A program made the position numbers and the translations under genes. Source: Mariprofundaceae bacterium (GTDB lineage: Bacteria; Pseudomonadota; Zetaproteobacteria; Mariprofundales; Mariprofundaceae). From it: 32,893 bases of DNA. A model generated the notes under the pieces. It did no database searches. It was not told the origin of the DNA and saw only the letters and a program-made list of their open reading frames with translations. Positions 1 to 8,143 of the stretch are shown here, in pieces. Every line of letters starts with the position of its first letter. The stretch's first letter is position 1. The stretch covers positions 1 through 32,893 of the forward strand of contig JAUZQO010000066.1 of the NCBI GenBank assembly GCA_030950925.1. The letters run 5' to 3'.

Positions 1-1198
1 TAATTTCAAGCTTCCCTGAGTTGTTATGAATGACGCTTGTGGATTTAATATCTTTCGCAAAATCATCACGCGAACTTACAGTATGAACGATTAAACCTCG
101 GCTGGTAAACTCCCGATGTGCCTGTTTAAGCAAATCAAGCCGATCAACGATGAAATAAAATTTAGGGATTACCGATTGCTTTTGAAAGTAATCTGTAAGG
201 TGCTTCACATTGTAATAGGCGAGTGCAGTTTTGCCGCTGCCTTGGGTATGCCAAACAATGCCCTTACGCACACCTGCATTTAGCGTTTTCTCAATCGCCT
301 TGGTCGCAAAGATTTGTGGGTAGCGCATAATATGCTTTTGTAGTCCACTGGTCTCATTTACATAAGCAATCGAATATTGGAGAATAAAAGATAAACGCTC
401 ACGGCTGAAAAGAGATGTGCAAATACGATTGGTTGGTGAATCAGGGTTCTTGTTCGTCAAAAACTCTGGGCTACCTTTAATGCCCGCTAGGTTTGTATCT
501 TTTAATACAAAATTTTCAACTGCTTTATCTTCTGGTTTCAATAAGCTATCAAGGTCTAAAGCTTCCTCTTCTCGGAAGTAATTGAATATGGGTTTGTGAT
601 ATGAAGGTGAAGCATAGAATGCACCTTCAATCGGTTCTGGGAAGTTATCGTCATATTCCATATTATTTGAAAAGACCATAAGTTGCGTGATATTGACAAA
701 GCGACGGAATTTTTTGTTTTGAAAGCGTGTGCTGATGCGTTCTCGCTCAGCCAATACACCTTTTTGATTGTTTGGTTTTTTAACTTCAATGAATACCAGT
801 GGCATGCCATTGATCAGAAGAATGATGTCTGGTCGGAATTCATCATCACCATTCTTATAGGTCAGCTCTGTGACAACATGGAAGGCGTTATGATCAAAGT
901 TTTCAAAATCTATTAATTTTACGCCCGATTTCTCAGTTAACCGCTCATAAAAAGATTTGCCTAAATCTTCATTATCCAACAGCAATGAAGTTTCAAGCAC
1001 CAAACGGTCAATATCATCATTTGAAAGGCTAGGGTTTATCCTAGCTATGCTCGCACGGAAAATATCAGGAAATATATTTGTATCGGGGTTCCAAGTTGCA
1101 TTCTTTAGAGAAAGGTATTCATAGCCTAATCGCGTTAGGTGCAGAATCGTTGGAATTTTTACCCGTGAGTCTTCATTGAACTTTGCATTGCTTCCCAT
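1..1198 (-). CDS. hsdR: Type I restriction enzyme R subunit (HsdR), N-terminal part, cut by window edge
   Basis: ATP-dependent motor and nuclease subunit of a type I restriction-modification complex (partners HsdM and HsdS, not in the window). Reading the minus strand from the ATG at 1196-1198 gives an unbroken frame of about 399 codons to base 1, so the gene continues to the left. An in-frame TAG lies 9 bases upstream of the ATG, and GAGGG sits about 8 bases before it, which fixes the start. The N-terminal PD-(D/E)xK nuclease is visible as Asp124 and Glu138-Val-Lys140 (RPDIILL...FIEVKKPNN). Walker A is QGSGKT at residues 319-324, followed by a motif Ia-like FIVDRLDLLKQ. The DEAD-box and later helicase motifs would lie outside the window. 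No frameshift was seen. Family lengths near 1000 residues mean well over half is missing. It probably belongs to a defence locus to the left. Confidence 0.93.
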   Translation of the reverse strand, partial: MGSNAKFNEDSRVKIPTILHLTRLGYEYLSLKNATWNPDTNIFPDIFRASIARINPSLSNDDIDRLVLETSLLLDNEDLGKSFYERLTEKSGVKLIDFENFDHNAFHVVTELTYKNGDDEFRPDIILLINGMPLVFIEVKKPNNQKGVLAERERISTRFQNKKFRRFVNITQLMVFSNNMEYDDNFPEPIEGAFYASPSYHKPIFNYFREEEALDLDSLLKPEDKAVENFVLKDTNLAGIKGSPEFLTNKNPDSPTNRICTSLFSRERLSFILQYSIAYVNETSGLQKHIMRYPQIFATKAIEKTLNAGVRKGIVWHTQGSGKTALAYYNVKHLTDYFQKQSVIPKFYFIVDRLDLLKQAHREFTSRGLIVHTVSSRDDFAKDIKSTSVIHNNSGKLEI

Positions 1199-1300
1199 GT
1201 AAGCCCTCTAGCCCTCGGCGAGCTTAGTTTAAATATTACCTGAATTCAAGTCAGTCACATAGCCCAAAATCCGACATGGAAATTTATGCCAATTGATTTG

Positions 1301-1325
1301 AAGTCAAAAAAAACATTTTTGACTT
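1301..1325. repeat. 10-bp perfect inverted repeat with A/T tracts
   Basis: AAGTCAAAAA (1301-1310) and TTTTTGACTT (1316-1325) are perfect inverted copies separated by five bases. The arms could act as an operator or a short bidirectional terminator. On either strand the hairpin lies upstream of the flanking genes, so a terminator role has no obvious client. Confidence 0.55.
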
Positions 1326-1435
1326 TTCAACTAGTCATTATTTCGCCACAACGGAATAACCAATATAATAACATGGGTATTTATCCAGTGTCTGGGCTAT
1401 TCCCTGTTTTTAAGGCATGACTTTTCCCTTGTTTG

Positions 1436-1478
1436 GGTTCATCAGGAAAATCGGGCGGACGCATTTTCCTGATGAACC
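1436..1478. repeat. 16-bp perfect hairpin, 11-base loop
   Basis: GGTTCATCAGGAAAAT (1436-1451) is followed by an 11-base GC-rich loop and then its exact reverse complement (1463-1478). No T-run follows on either side, so this is not a standard intrinsic terminator. It lies about 120 bases upstream of the HAD phosphatase gene. It may be a regulatory hairpin, a protein-binding palindrome or a mobile-element scar. Confidence 0.75.
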
Positions 1479-1540
1479 AAGTTTAATAGTCTAGAGTCAA
1501 CCAATCTTGTTGAGCATGATGCTTTGTCATTGCATGCTAT

Positions 1541-1568
1541 TTGACCTTAAAACATCTCTTCTTACTAT
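1541..1568 (+). promoter_or_regulatory. Candidate sigma-70 promoter for the HAD-AsmA-YciO operon
   Basis: TTGACC (1541-1546) and TACTAT (1563-1568) are separated by 16 bases. The predicted start of transcription falls about 15-20 bases before the AGGGGA ribosome binding site of the gene at 1596. The -35 box is close to consensus and the -10 box matches 4 of 6. This is a motif match only. Confidence 0.35.
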
Positions 1569-1595
1569 CCCGACACAAAATTAGGGGATTTCTTC

Positions 1596-2276
1596 ATGCG
1601 CTCGCTTATTTTATTTGATTGTGATGGCACCTTAACCGACTCCAACAGCCTGATTGTACATGCCATTCGGGGAGCTTTTACAGATATGAAGCTTACCGCA
1701 CCATCTCACAGTGAGATCTTGCAAGGCTTGGGTATGTCCTTGGATGGTGTGCTTGAAGGATTGTTGCAACGACAATCAGAGGTGAGCTTGGCGGATGTCG
1801 ATATACAAGCCTTGGCACAAGCTTATCGTGAACATTATTGGGCAGGAGAATCGGACATTGTGTTATACCCCCGTGTATTGGAAACATTGGATGTTTTAAA
1901 ACAACGTGGGTATTGGATGGGCATTGTCACTGGGAAATCTAAAGCAGGTTTGATGCGTGTATTTGAACGTTTCCCTTTGCAAGATTATATCTTGGCCTGG
2001 CGCACTGCTGATTGTTGCCCGTCTAAACCGCATCCAGCTATGGCAGAAGAATGTATGCAGGAACTGGGTGTGGATGCAGCACACACAAGCTTGGTTGGCG
2101 ATGCACATTTTGATATACGTATGGCAAAATCTGCGGGTATTCGTTCAGTGGGCGTGGCTTTTGGTATGGAAAGTGGACAAATCTTGTTGGATGAAGGGGC
2201 GCAAGCTGTGGTGCAAACATTTGATGCGCTGTTGGATTATTTCCCAAATGAACAAGGTATAAAGGGGCAAGCATGA
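1596..2276 (+). CDS. HAD-family hydrolase, phosphoglycolate phosphatase-like
   Basis: Soluble phosphatase of the haloacid dehalogenase superfamily, 226 residues. Motif I is FDCDGTLTDS, with the nucleophile Asp8 and acid Asp10. Motif II is the Thr of IVTGKS, motif III the Lys of SKPHP, and motif IV is GDAHFD. The helical cap after motif I is typical of the Gph/PGMB-like (C1 cap) group. Gph removes phosphoglycolate, but close relatives act on other sugar phosphates or nucleotides, so the substrate is not settled. AGGGGA at 1583-1588 supports the ATG at 1596. The stop overlaps the start of the AsmA gene by four bases, so the two are translationally coupled. Confidence 0.88.
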   Translation: MRSLILFDCDGTLTDSNSLIVHAIRGAFTDMKLTAPSHSEILQGLGMSLDGVLEGLLQRQSEVSLADVDIQALAQAYREHYWAGESDIVLYPRVLETLDVLKQRGYWMGIVTGKSKAGLMRVFERFPLQDYILAWRTADCCPSKPHPAMAEECMQELGVDAAHTSLVGDAHFDIRMAKSAGIRSVGVAFGMESGQILLDEGAQAVVQTFDALLDYFPNEQGIKGQA

Positions 2277-4600
2277 AACGTATCATAAAATATAGCTTAA
2301 GCATTCTGACACTGTTGGTATTGGCTTTGCTGGCAACCCCTTTTTTCTTGAATGTGGAAGATTATCGACAAAAAATTGAGCATGAAGTCAGTGATGCCAC
2401 GGGGCGAAATCTACATATTGGGCATTTGGATGCTTCCTTGTTTCCTTGGGTGGGTATCACTTTAAGTGATGTGAGGCTGGAAAACAGAGAAGGGTTTTCA
2501 AAACAAGATTTTTTACAGGTCAATAAGCTTGATATACAAATATCACTCCTGCCGTTGTTGCATAAGAGCATCGAAATAAAACGTTTTATTTTGCAAGATC
2601 CACATGTTTTTCTGGAGAGAAATGCTCAAGGTCAAAATAACTGGGATGATTTGACGGCTCAGCCCGCAGTTGCTTCTCATGCAAGAGCTTCTGTGGCTTC
2701 TTCAACAACACAACAAACCTCTATTGTGCCAACGAGCGATCAAAAGAAAGCCTCCCCCATGTTGGCAGGATTGACCGCTGATGCGATGATTTTGAACAAT
2801 GGTTCTTTGATTTGGAATGATGCACAAACACAGCAGCATTTTTCGGTGACAGCGATTCATGTGCAATTGGATGATGTACAATTGGAACACCCAATTCAGG
2901 CACACCTATCTGCGAAACTCAACCAAGATGAAGTAAAATTGGATGCACAGTTTGGTCCTTTGGGTGATATAACCGATATTGATAGCAACCATTTGCCCAT
3001 ACAACTTCATCTACAAAGTTTTGGTTTGCAACTGGCCCCTTGGGCCAGTTTGTTACCGGATCTTCCTGAACCATTGGGCGATATTCAACACGCCAAGGTG
3101 CGTTTTGATATGCAATTGGAACAGCGTCCCGATGGTGCACGTTTGTTGGCGGGGCAATTGAGTTTGTTGGCATCCATGCAGTTGGCATTGGATTGGAAAA
3201 TGGAGATGCCCAATATCAACAGCTTGGATGTGCATGATGTCTCACTACAAATCAATGATAAGCATGTCTTAAAACTACAAGGTAAGATCAAAGACATAAC
3301 CAAGTCACTGAATTATCAAGTTCGTTTGCAAAGTGATACTTTACAGCGGATCTGGTTAGCCAAATTAGTACCTGTTCTTCATGATATGTATGTGGGTCAT
3401 ATACAAGCTTGGCAGAGCATTAAAGTAGGTGCTTCCTTGGCAGGTACGAAGAGTCACTTAGAAATTCGTGATCTGCAATGCGAACTCAATGATGAAGTCG
3501 TTCAAGCTTCAGGTGATATTGATTTTGCCAAAGCTCCTGATATTCGTTTACGTATTGCTGGTAAAAATTTACATCTCGCGCCTTGGTTACCTGCGTCAGC
3601 CGTTGTGCCTGTGCAAGATGCTTATGCGACACCATCTAGCGATATGTCCAGTCAAGCGATAGAGAGTGCCTCAGTAGCGAAGCCTGAACAAGCTGTGGAA
3701 CCTGATTTGCGTTTTTTAAAAGCATGGCGTGTGGCATTGCAAGTTCAAATGGAACATTTGTTTGTGCAAGGCTTGGATATTTCGCATTTACATACGGTGT
3801 TGAATGGTCAAAAAGGCATATTTTCCTTGGAACCTTTACAGTTTGAACTGGCAGGAGGTTCTGTACTTGAAACGGCACACTTGAATATCAATACCTATCC
3901 AGCGCAATGGAATGAAGCATTGAATGTTACAGGCTTGCAGCTTCTACCTGTACTCAAAGCTGTCGCGGATATAGATATGCTGGATGGCACCATGAAGTTA
4001 AACACCAACTTTAGTGCAGTGGGCTTGTTACCAGAAAGCATCAAGCATGGCTTGGAAGGAACAGCACAATTGTCTTTACTTAATGGTCGCGTAAAAGGCT
4101 TTGATATTGCAGGTGGCCTACGAAATATCGCTAGCTTTGGCACAGCCAACCCTTCACAGAGTACCGATTTTGCACAGTTGCAAGGAAGTTTCCAAGCCCA
4201 TCAGGGCATCATCAAAAACAATGACTTATTTATGGCTTCGCCTTTGTTTAGATTGTCAGGTAAGGGTATGGTAAGCTTGCCTGATATGACACTGGATTAT
4301 CATGCACGCCCCAAATTGATTGCTTCATTGATTGGACAAGGTGATAGCAGTTCAAACCGCTATGGGATCGCCATACCCTTACATATTTATGGTGCATTTG
4401 ATGAGCTGAACGTCAAACCTGAAATAACAGCTGACAATGTATTGCAAGAAGCGGCGCGTTTGGGAAAGAAAAACCCACAATTGGGTAAGCTTTTAAAGAA
4501 AGTGGATAAAAAACCTCTGCAAAAATTCATCGATAAAGGCATAACGCCAAAACAAAAAGAACAAGTGAACCGTGCTTTGAAAGGTTTGTTGGGGCTTTAA
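2273..4600 (+). CDS. AsmA family protein
   Basis: A 775-residue envelope protein. Residues about 5-27 form one uncleaved hydrophobic segment or signal anchor after MKR. The rest is predicted periplasmic and beta-rich, starting with the family's typical N-terminus (NVEDYR...VSDATGRNLHIG...SLFPWVGITLSDVRLEN). The C-terminal part has the conserved AsmA core (DGTMKLNTNFSAVG...AQLSLLNGRVKGFDIAGGLRN) and a basic tail. AsmA-like proteins are bridge-type lipid-transport or outer-membrane biogenesis factors in Gram-negative bacteria. The Ala/Ser/Gln-rich stretches near residues 135-160 and 445-475 look like linkers. The start overlaps the HAD stop (ATGA), and AGGGG at about 2262 serves as ribosome binding site. 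The specific paralogue (AsmA, YhjG, TamB-like) cannot be assigned by eye. Confidence 0.88.
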   Translation: MKRIIKYSLSILTLLVLALLATPFFLNVEDYRQKIEHEVSDATGRNLHIGHLDASLFPWVGITLSDVRLENREGFSKQDFLQVNKLDIQISLLPLLHKSIEIKRFILQDPHVFLERNAQGQNNWDDLTAQPAVASHARASVASSTTQQTSIVPTSDQKKASPMLAGLTADAMILNNGSLIWNDAQTQQHFSVTAIHVQLDDVQLEHPIQAHLSAKLNQDEVKLDAQFGPLGDITDIDSNHLPIQLHLQSFGLQLAPWASLLPDLPEPLGDIQHAKVRFDMQLEQRPDGARLLAGQLSLLASMQLALDWKMEMPNINSLDVHDVSLQINDKHVLKLQGKIKDITKSLNYQVRLQSDTLQRIWLAKLVPVLHDMYVGHIQAWQSIKVGASLAGTKSHLEIRDLQCELNDEVVQASGDIDFAKAPDIRLRIAGKNLHLAPWLPASAVVPVQDAYATPSSDMSSQAIESASVAKPEQAVEPDLRFLKAWRVALQVQMEHLFVQGLDISHLHTVLNGQKGIFSLEPLQFELAGGSVLETAHLNINTYPAQWNEALNVTGLQLLPVLKAVADIDMLDGTMKLNTNFSAVGLLPESIKHGLEGTAQLSLLNGRVKGFDIAGGLRNIASFGTANPSQSTDFAQLQGSFQAHQGIIKNNDLFMASPLFRLSGKGMVSLPDMTLDYHARPKLIASLIGQGDSSSNRYGIAIPLHIYGAFDELNVKPEITADNVLQEAARLGKKNPQLGKLLKKVDKKPLQKFIDKGITPKQKEQVNRALKGLLGL

Positions 4601-4602
4601 CC

Positions 4603-5223
4603 ATGGCAACTACCTTTGAACATTTGCGTATGCACCCCGATCGCCCACAAATTCGTCAAATTCGTCGGGCTGTGGATATGTTGCGACAGGGTGCATTTGC
4701 CGTTGTCCCGACTGAAACCACCTATGCCATCATGATGTTACCACAAGCAATGGAAACACAAAATACAGTGCGTCAATTGCGTCAACTGGATCAAAAACAT
4801 TTGTGGTCATTGGTGGTGTCCGATTTATCTCAAGCGGCAGAGTATGTGCGTATGGATAACCAAGCGCATCGAATCTTGAAGCGTCATTTACCAGGGTCTT
4901 ATACATTTGTATTGCCTGCTAGCAGTCACTTACCCAAGCGTGTGTTTGGTAAACGCCGAGATATTGGCATTCGTATGCCATTACATACCGTGTGTTCGAT
5001 GTTGTTAGAAGAATTGAAAGAACCTTTACTGGCAACATCCATGCAATTTCATGGAGAAGATGATGTTGCGGTGGATCCCGATAATATGGCGTGTGGCTTA
5101 AAACATTTGCATGTGGTCTTGATGGATGCAGGTTGGGGAGGTGTGACACCGACCACCATTGTTGATTTATGTGATGATGAATACACAGTATTACGCCAAG
5201 GTTTGGGTGATTGGACTGATTGA
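4603..5223 (+). CDS. YrdC/Sua5/YciO family protein, YciO-like
   Basis: Soluble protein of 206 residues with the YrdC fold, starting two bases after the AsmA stop. Family marks are AVVPTETTYAI, the LPGSYTFVLPAS strand with KRRDIGIRMP, EPLLATSMQ, and TTIVDL...VLRQGLGD at the end. YrdC/Sua5 (TsaC) makes threonylcarbamoyl-AMP for tRNA t6A modification. The combination PGSYTFVL plus KRR-IGIR is more like the YciO branch, whose role is less certain. If no other tsaC exists in the genome, this gene could serve that role. It is the last gene of the operon beginning at 1596. Confidence 0.85.
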   Translation: MATTFEHLRMHPDRPQIRQIRRAVDMLRQGAFAVVPTETTYAIMMLPQAMETQNTVRQLRQLDQKHLWSLVVSDLSQAAEYVRMDNQAHRILKRHLPGSYTFVLPASSHLPKRVFGKRRDIGIRMPLHTVCSMLLEELKEPLLATSMQFHGEDDVAVDPDNMACGLKHLHVVLMDAGWGGVTPTTIVDLCDDEYTVLRQGLGDWTD

Positions 5224-5240
5224 TGCAGTCATTTAAGTCA

Positions 5241-5340
5241 CTGATGTTACGCGCTTGACTAAAAATCAGCGTCATTCCCGAAATCCTTTATCGGGAATCT
5301 AATGATAGACCCTCGACACAAGCACTCGGGGGTGACGTGA
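5241..5340 (+). repeat. Intergenic palindromic element, copy A (truncated at one end)
   Basis: The 68-bp core is 5270-5337, bracketed by CGTCA and TGACG. It contains hairpin 1 (ATTCCCGA/TCGGGAAT) and hairpin 2 (CCCTCG/CGGGGG with one G-T pair). Upstream, CTGATGTTACGC (5241-5252) matches the terminal repeat of copy B. The other terminal repeat is missing. Copy A is in the same orientation as copy C and opposite to copy B. It lies between the YciO-like gene and the MFS gene. Confidence 0.85.
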
Positions 5341-5411
5341 CCTTTATACATCATGACTATATATGGTTTGCATTTTTTGAGTATTTTAATGGAGCGGAGT
5401 AAACAAATAAT

Positions 5412-6800
5412 ATGACATATTCAACAGAAATGAACGCAAATGAGAAAAAAGGCGCGGCTTCATTGGCGGCTATTTTTGGACTGCGGATGTTGGGGTTGTT
5501 TTTAATCCTGCCTGTTTTTTCAACCTATGCACATGGTTTGGAAGGGGCTTTAGAACACCCTGAATTGGTGGGGATTGCCCTAGGTGCTTATGGTTTGACG
5601 CAAGCTTTGTTACAAATTCCATTTGGTATGATGTCTGATCGTTTTGGGCGTAAGCCTGTCATCGCTGTGGGCATGATATTATTTGCGATAGGCAGTATGA
5701 TTGCTGCGATGTCCACCTCCATTGAGGGTGTGCTATTGGGGCGTGTGATTCAAGGTTCAGGTGCTGTGGCTGCCGCCATTACAGCACTGGTGGCAGATTT
5801 AACCCGTGATGAACATCGTACCAAGGCAATGTCGATGATTGGTATCACGATTGGTATTTCGTTTGCGATTTCAATGGCGTTGGGACCTATTCTTAATGCT
5901 TGGATAGGTGTCGATGGTATTTTTTGGCTTACTGGCGTGTTGGCATTACTGTCTATTCTGGTGTTGTACTTTGTGGTGCCAGAAGTCAAACAATCGGGGC
6001 ATCACAGTGATAGTGAAGTGAGTGTAGGTAGTTTTGGACGCATTTTAAAAGATTTGAATTTATTGCGTTTGGATGCGGGTGTGATGATTTTACATGCTTC
6101 TCTGACGGCGTTATTTGTTGTCTTGCCGATGGTGTTGGCAGATAAACACTTGCAACTTTTGGCATTGAATGAACAGTGGAAACTTTATTTTCCTGTGATG
6201 CTAGTATCTTTTGTTTTGATGATTCCACTGGTGATTATTGCTGAAGCCAAACGCAAGATGAAGCAAGTGTTTATGTTATCTATCGCGCTTTTGGTGGTTG
6301 CTTGTGTGATGTTGGCAATAGGACACGGATCATTGATGTGGATTGCGATGGCACTGGTACTGTTTTTCACAGGTTTTAACACATTGGAAGCAAGCTTGCC
6401 CTCTCTGGTGGCTAAATATGCACCTGCGGGTGTGAAAGGTACGGCGATTGGCGTGTTTAACACCAGTCAATTTTTTGGAGCTTTTTTGGGCGGTGTTTTG
6501 GGTGGTCTAATTTATCACCCTGCTTTACAAAATTATGCAGTCGTTTTTTGGGTGATATCAGGTTTGTTTGCGGTGTGGCTGATGATTGCTGCAACGATGC
6601 AAGAACCTCCCTATCTTGCTGCACGTTCATTTAAAATTTCAATCACAAGCGAAGCGCAAGCCAAAAAGTTGGAATGTAAATTGCTGGCACTTGAGGGTGT
6701 GGATGAGGCTGTGGTGATTTTGGCGGAATCGTCGGTGTATTGTAAAATAGATAATAAGTTGGTAAACGAAGAAAACTTGTATGCGATCACAGTATCATAG
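5412..6800 (+). CDS. MFS transporter with C-terminal ferredoxin-like domain (YajR-like)
   Basis: Major facilitator superfamily carrier of 462 residues with about twelve membrane segments. Motif A, DRFGRKP, follows the second helix (about residues 77-83). After the last helix, residues about 400-462 form a soluble tail (FKISITSEAQAKKLECKLLAL...CKIDNK). The tail resembles the YAM domain of E. coli YajR, a ferredoxin-like fold of about 65 residues. YajR is a proton-driven drug-efflux-type carrier whose natural substrate is unknown. Total length is close to YajR (about 454). A GGAG at 5396-5399 is rather far (12 bases) from the ATG. A second ATG at 5430 is possible but has no better site. The YqhA-like gene follows 25 bases after its stop. 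Confidence 0.87.
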   Translation: MTYSTEMNANEKKGAASLAAIFGLRMLGLFLILPVFSTYAHGLEGALEHPELVGIALGAYGLTQALLQIPFGMMSDRFGRKPVIAVGMILFAIGSMIAAMSTSIEGVLLGRVIQGSGAVAAAITALVADLTRDEHRTKAMSMIGITIGISFAISMALGPILNAWIGVDGIFWLTGVLALLSILVLYFVVPEVKQSGHHSDSEVSVGSFGRILKDLNLLRLDAGVMILHASLTALFVVLPMVLADKHLQLLALNEQWKLYFPVMLVSFVLMIPLVIIAEAKRKMKQVFMLSIALLVVACVMLAIGHGSLMWIAMALVLFFTGFNTLEASLPSLVAKYAPAGVKGTAIGVFNTSQFFGAFLGGVLGGLIYHPALQNYAVVFWVISGLFAVWLMIAATMQEPPYLAARSFKISITSEAQAKKLECKLLALEGVDEAVVILAESSVYCKIDNKLVNEENLYAITVS

Positions 6801-6825
6801 GGATAAAAAAAGGGAGGTTTATTTT

Positions 6826-7335
6826 ATGAAAAAAATGTTTGAAAAAGTTCTCTGGAATTCGCGTTATTTAACATTATTGGCTGTCTGGTCATGTATTGTT
6901 GGTATGGCTTTACTGTTCATCTCATCCGCTTTAGATATGTGGAGTCTTTTATTGGAGTTTATTGATGTTCATGTTCTAGGTCATGAAGTAGAAAATTTTC
7001 ATATTATTTTGGTGAGCCATGTGATTACGGCTGTGGATGATTTTTTACTGGCGATTGTATTGTTGATTTTTGCTTTGGGCGTATATGAATTGCATATTGA
7101 TAGAATTGATTTTGCCCGTGATGACCCCGCAGCTGGGAAATTATTGCAAATTGAATCCTTGGATGATTTGAAAGATCGTTTGGGCAAAGTGATTTTGATG
7201 ATTTTGATTGTGGCATTTTTTAAAAATGTATTGCACGTCACCTTTGATGATCCACTTAATATTCTATATATGGGTGCTGGTATTTTCTTGGTATCGTTGG
7301 CGCTTTATTTTGGTCATAAATCAAGCGATCACTAG
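6826..7335 (+). CDS. YqhA family (UPF0114) inner-membrane protein
   Basis: A 169-residue inner-membrane protein with three or four hydrophobic segments and the YqhA/UPF0114 pattern: a short basic N-terminus (FEKVLWNSRY), a central HVITAVDDFLLAIVLLIFALGVYEL, then LDDLKDRLGKVILMILIV. The reading frame is open back to 6781 inside the preceding gene. GGGAGG at 6812-6817, eight bases before the ATG at 6826, decides for that start. The family has no firmly established function. Its place directly before a potassium channel gene, four bases away, suggests joint expression and possibly a role in ion or membrane homeostasis. That is inference. Confidence 0.87.
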   Translation: MKKMFEKVLWNSRYLTLLAVWSCIVGMALLFISSALDMWSLLLEFIDVHVLGHEVENFHIILVSHVITAVDDFLLAIVLLIFALGVYELHIDRIDFARDDPAAGKLLQIESLDDLKDRLGKVILMILIVAFFKNVLHVTFDDPLNILYMGAGIFLVSLALYFGHKSSDH

Positions 7336-7338
7336 CTT

Positions 7339-8025
7339 ATGCCTGTGCCACAACATCGTTGGTTAGGGCGAATTTTAGATGGCTTGTTGTTTGTTAGTAC
7401 CGTTGTAGCGGTTACGGTTGGTTTTTGGCATGCAGCTCCCGCTTGGGCTGACCCCGCCATATTGGTTCTATTTTTTGTATTATTTGCTACGCGTTGGAAT
7501 ATATCTGAAGATCGACCATTATATTTAAAGAAGAATTGGCTTGATTTGGTATTGATTGTATTATTGGCCTCGCCTCTATTGCGTATTTTTAGTGCGTTAA
7601 GGGTGATGCGTTTGCTACCCGCTTTGCGTGTTGGCGTGTTGATTCGCGCCAACCGAAAACGTTTATTAAATTTGATTGTTTTATCACAAGATAGTTTTCC
7701 AGCTGCCATGACGCTGGTTTTTGGCTTTGTCTTTGTATTTGGAGCATCTGTTTACTTTCTTGAACATGATGTGAATGAGCAGTTTGGGACGATCAGTGAT
7801 GGTTTGTGGTGGGCATTTGTGACCTTGACAACAGTGGGTTATGGGGATATTTATCCGATGACAACAAGTGGTCGTATTGTAGCCGTCTTCACCATGATTT
7901 TTGGTATTGCGCTTTATTCATTGTTGGTTGCTAACTTAACTTTTTTTGTGGAAGAACAAGGGCGAAAGCGTGCCTTAGAAGCATTGGAAAAAGAAAAAAA
8001 AATGCCTTTGGATGATCAGTCCTGA
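7339..8025 (+). CDS. Small six-helix potassium channel
   Basis: Ion channel of 228 residues. The selectivity filter TVGYGD is at residues 165-170, preceded by a pore helix (GLWWAFVTLT) and flanked by helices at about 121-140 and 177-203. N-terminal hydrophobic segments at about 12-32, 36-52 and 66-84 are followed by an S4-like basic helix with arginines at 82, 88, 91, 97, 103 and 106. This is a compact voltage-sensor plus pore layout like bacterial Kv channels. The sensor is degenerate because a proline and a valine occupy two of the every-third positions. The short basic/acidic C-terminus (203-228) has no RCK or cyclic-nucleotide domain. It starts three bases after the YqhA-like stop. Confidence 0.9.
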   Translation: MPVPQHRWLGRILDGLLFVSTVVAVTVGFWHAAPAWADPAILVLFFVLFATRWNISEDRPLYLKKNWLDLVLIVLLASPLLRIFSALRVMRLLPALRVGVLIRANRKRLLNLIVLSQDSFPAAMTLVFGFVFVFGASVYFLEHDVNEQFGTISDGLWWAFVTLTTVGYGDIYPMTTSGRIVAVFTMIFGIALYSLLVANLTFFVEEQGRKRALEALEKEKKMPLDDQS

Positions 8026-8143
8026 AATTTGACTCGATTGCTGCTGGTTTCTCTTCCATTCTGTCAGCTATGATAAAGTGCATTGACGATACGAATTTTA
8101 ATGAACTTTAAACTGTAAGGTTGAGGTATAGCTTGGAGGTAAG
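8026..8143 (+). promoter_or_regulatory. Upstream region of the dynamin-like gene
   Basis: TTGACG at 8083-8088 could serve as a -35 box, with the weak -10 candidate TTTAAA at 8107-8112 (18-base spacing, 4 of 6). GGAGG at 8135-8139 is only four bases from the GTG start at 8144. The gene is therefore likely transcribed apart from the channel operon. No clear terminator for that operon is visible. Confidence 0.3.

Larger units (their letters stand above)
1199..1595. other. Gene-free spacer with several inverted repeats
   Basis: About 400 bases lie between the divergent hsdR and HAD phosphatase genes, and no convincing ORF was found. The spacer holds an 8-bp outer inverted repeat (ATAGCCCA at 1259-1266 and TGGGCTAT at 1393-1400). 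It also holds a 10-bp inverted repeat at 1301-1325, a 16-bp perfect hairpin at 1436-1478 and a candidate promoter at 1541-1568. The density of palindromes is unlike the other spacers. It could be the junction of a restriction island or the remnant of a small element. Confidence 0.6.

Noticed and set aside
683-916. 77-codon plus-strand ORF, and 556-810 minus ORF, in the left edge region
   Set aside because: Both lie within hsdR, whose continuous minus-strand frame with PD-ExK and Walker A motifs explains the region; 683-916 is antisense and 556-810 is in another frame.
1436-1478. 16-bp hairpin as an intrinsic terminator
   Set aside because: No T-run on either side and both flanking genes diverge from the spacer.
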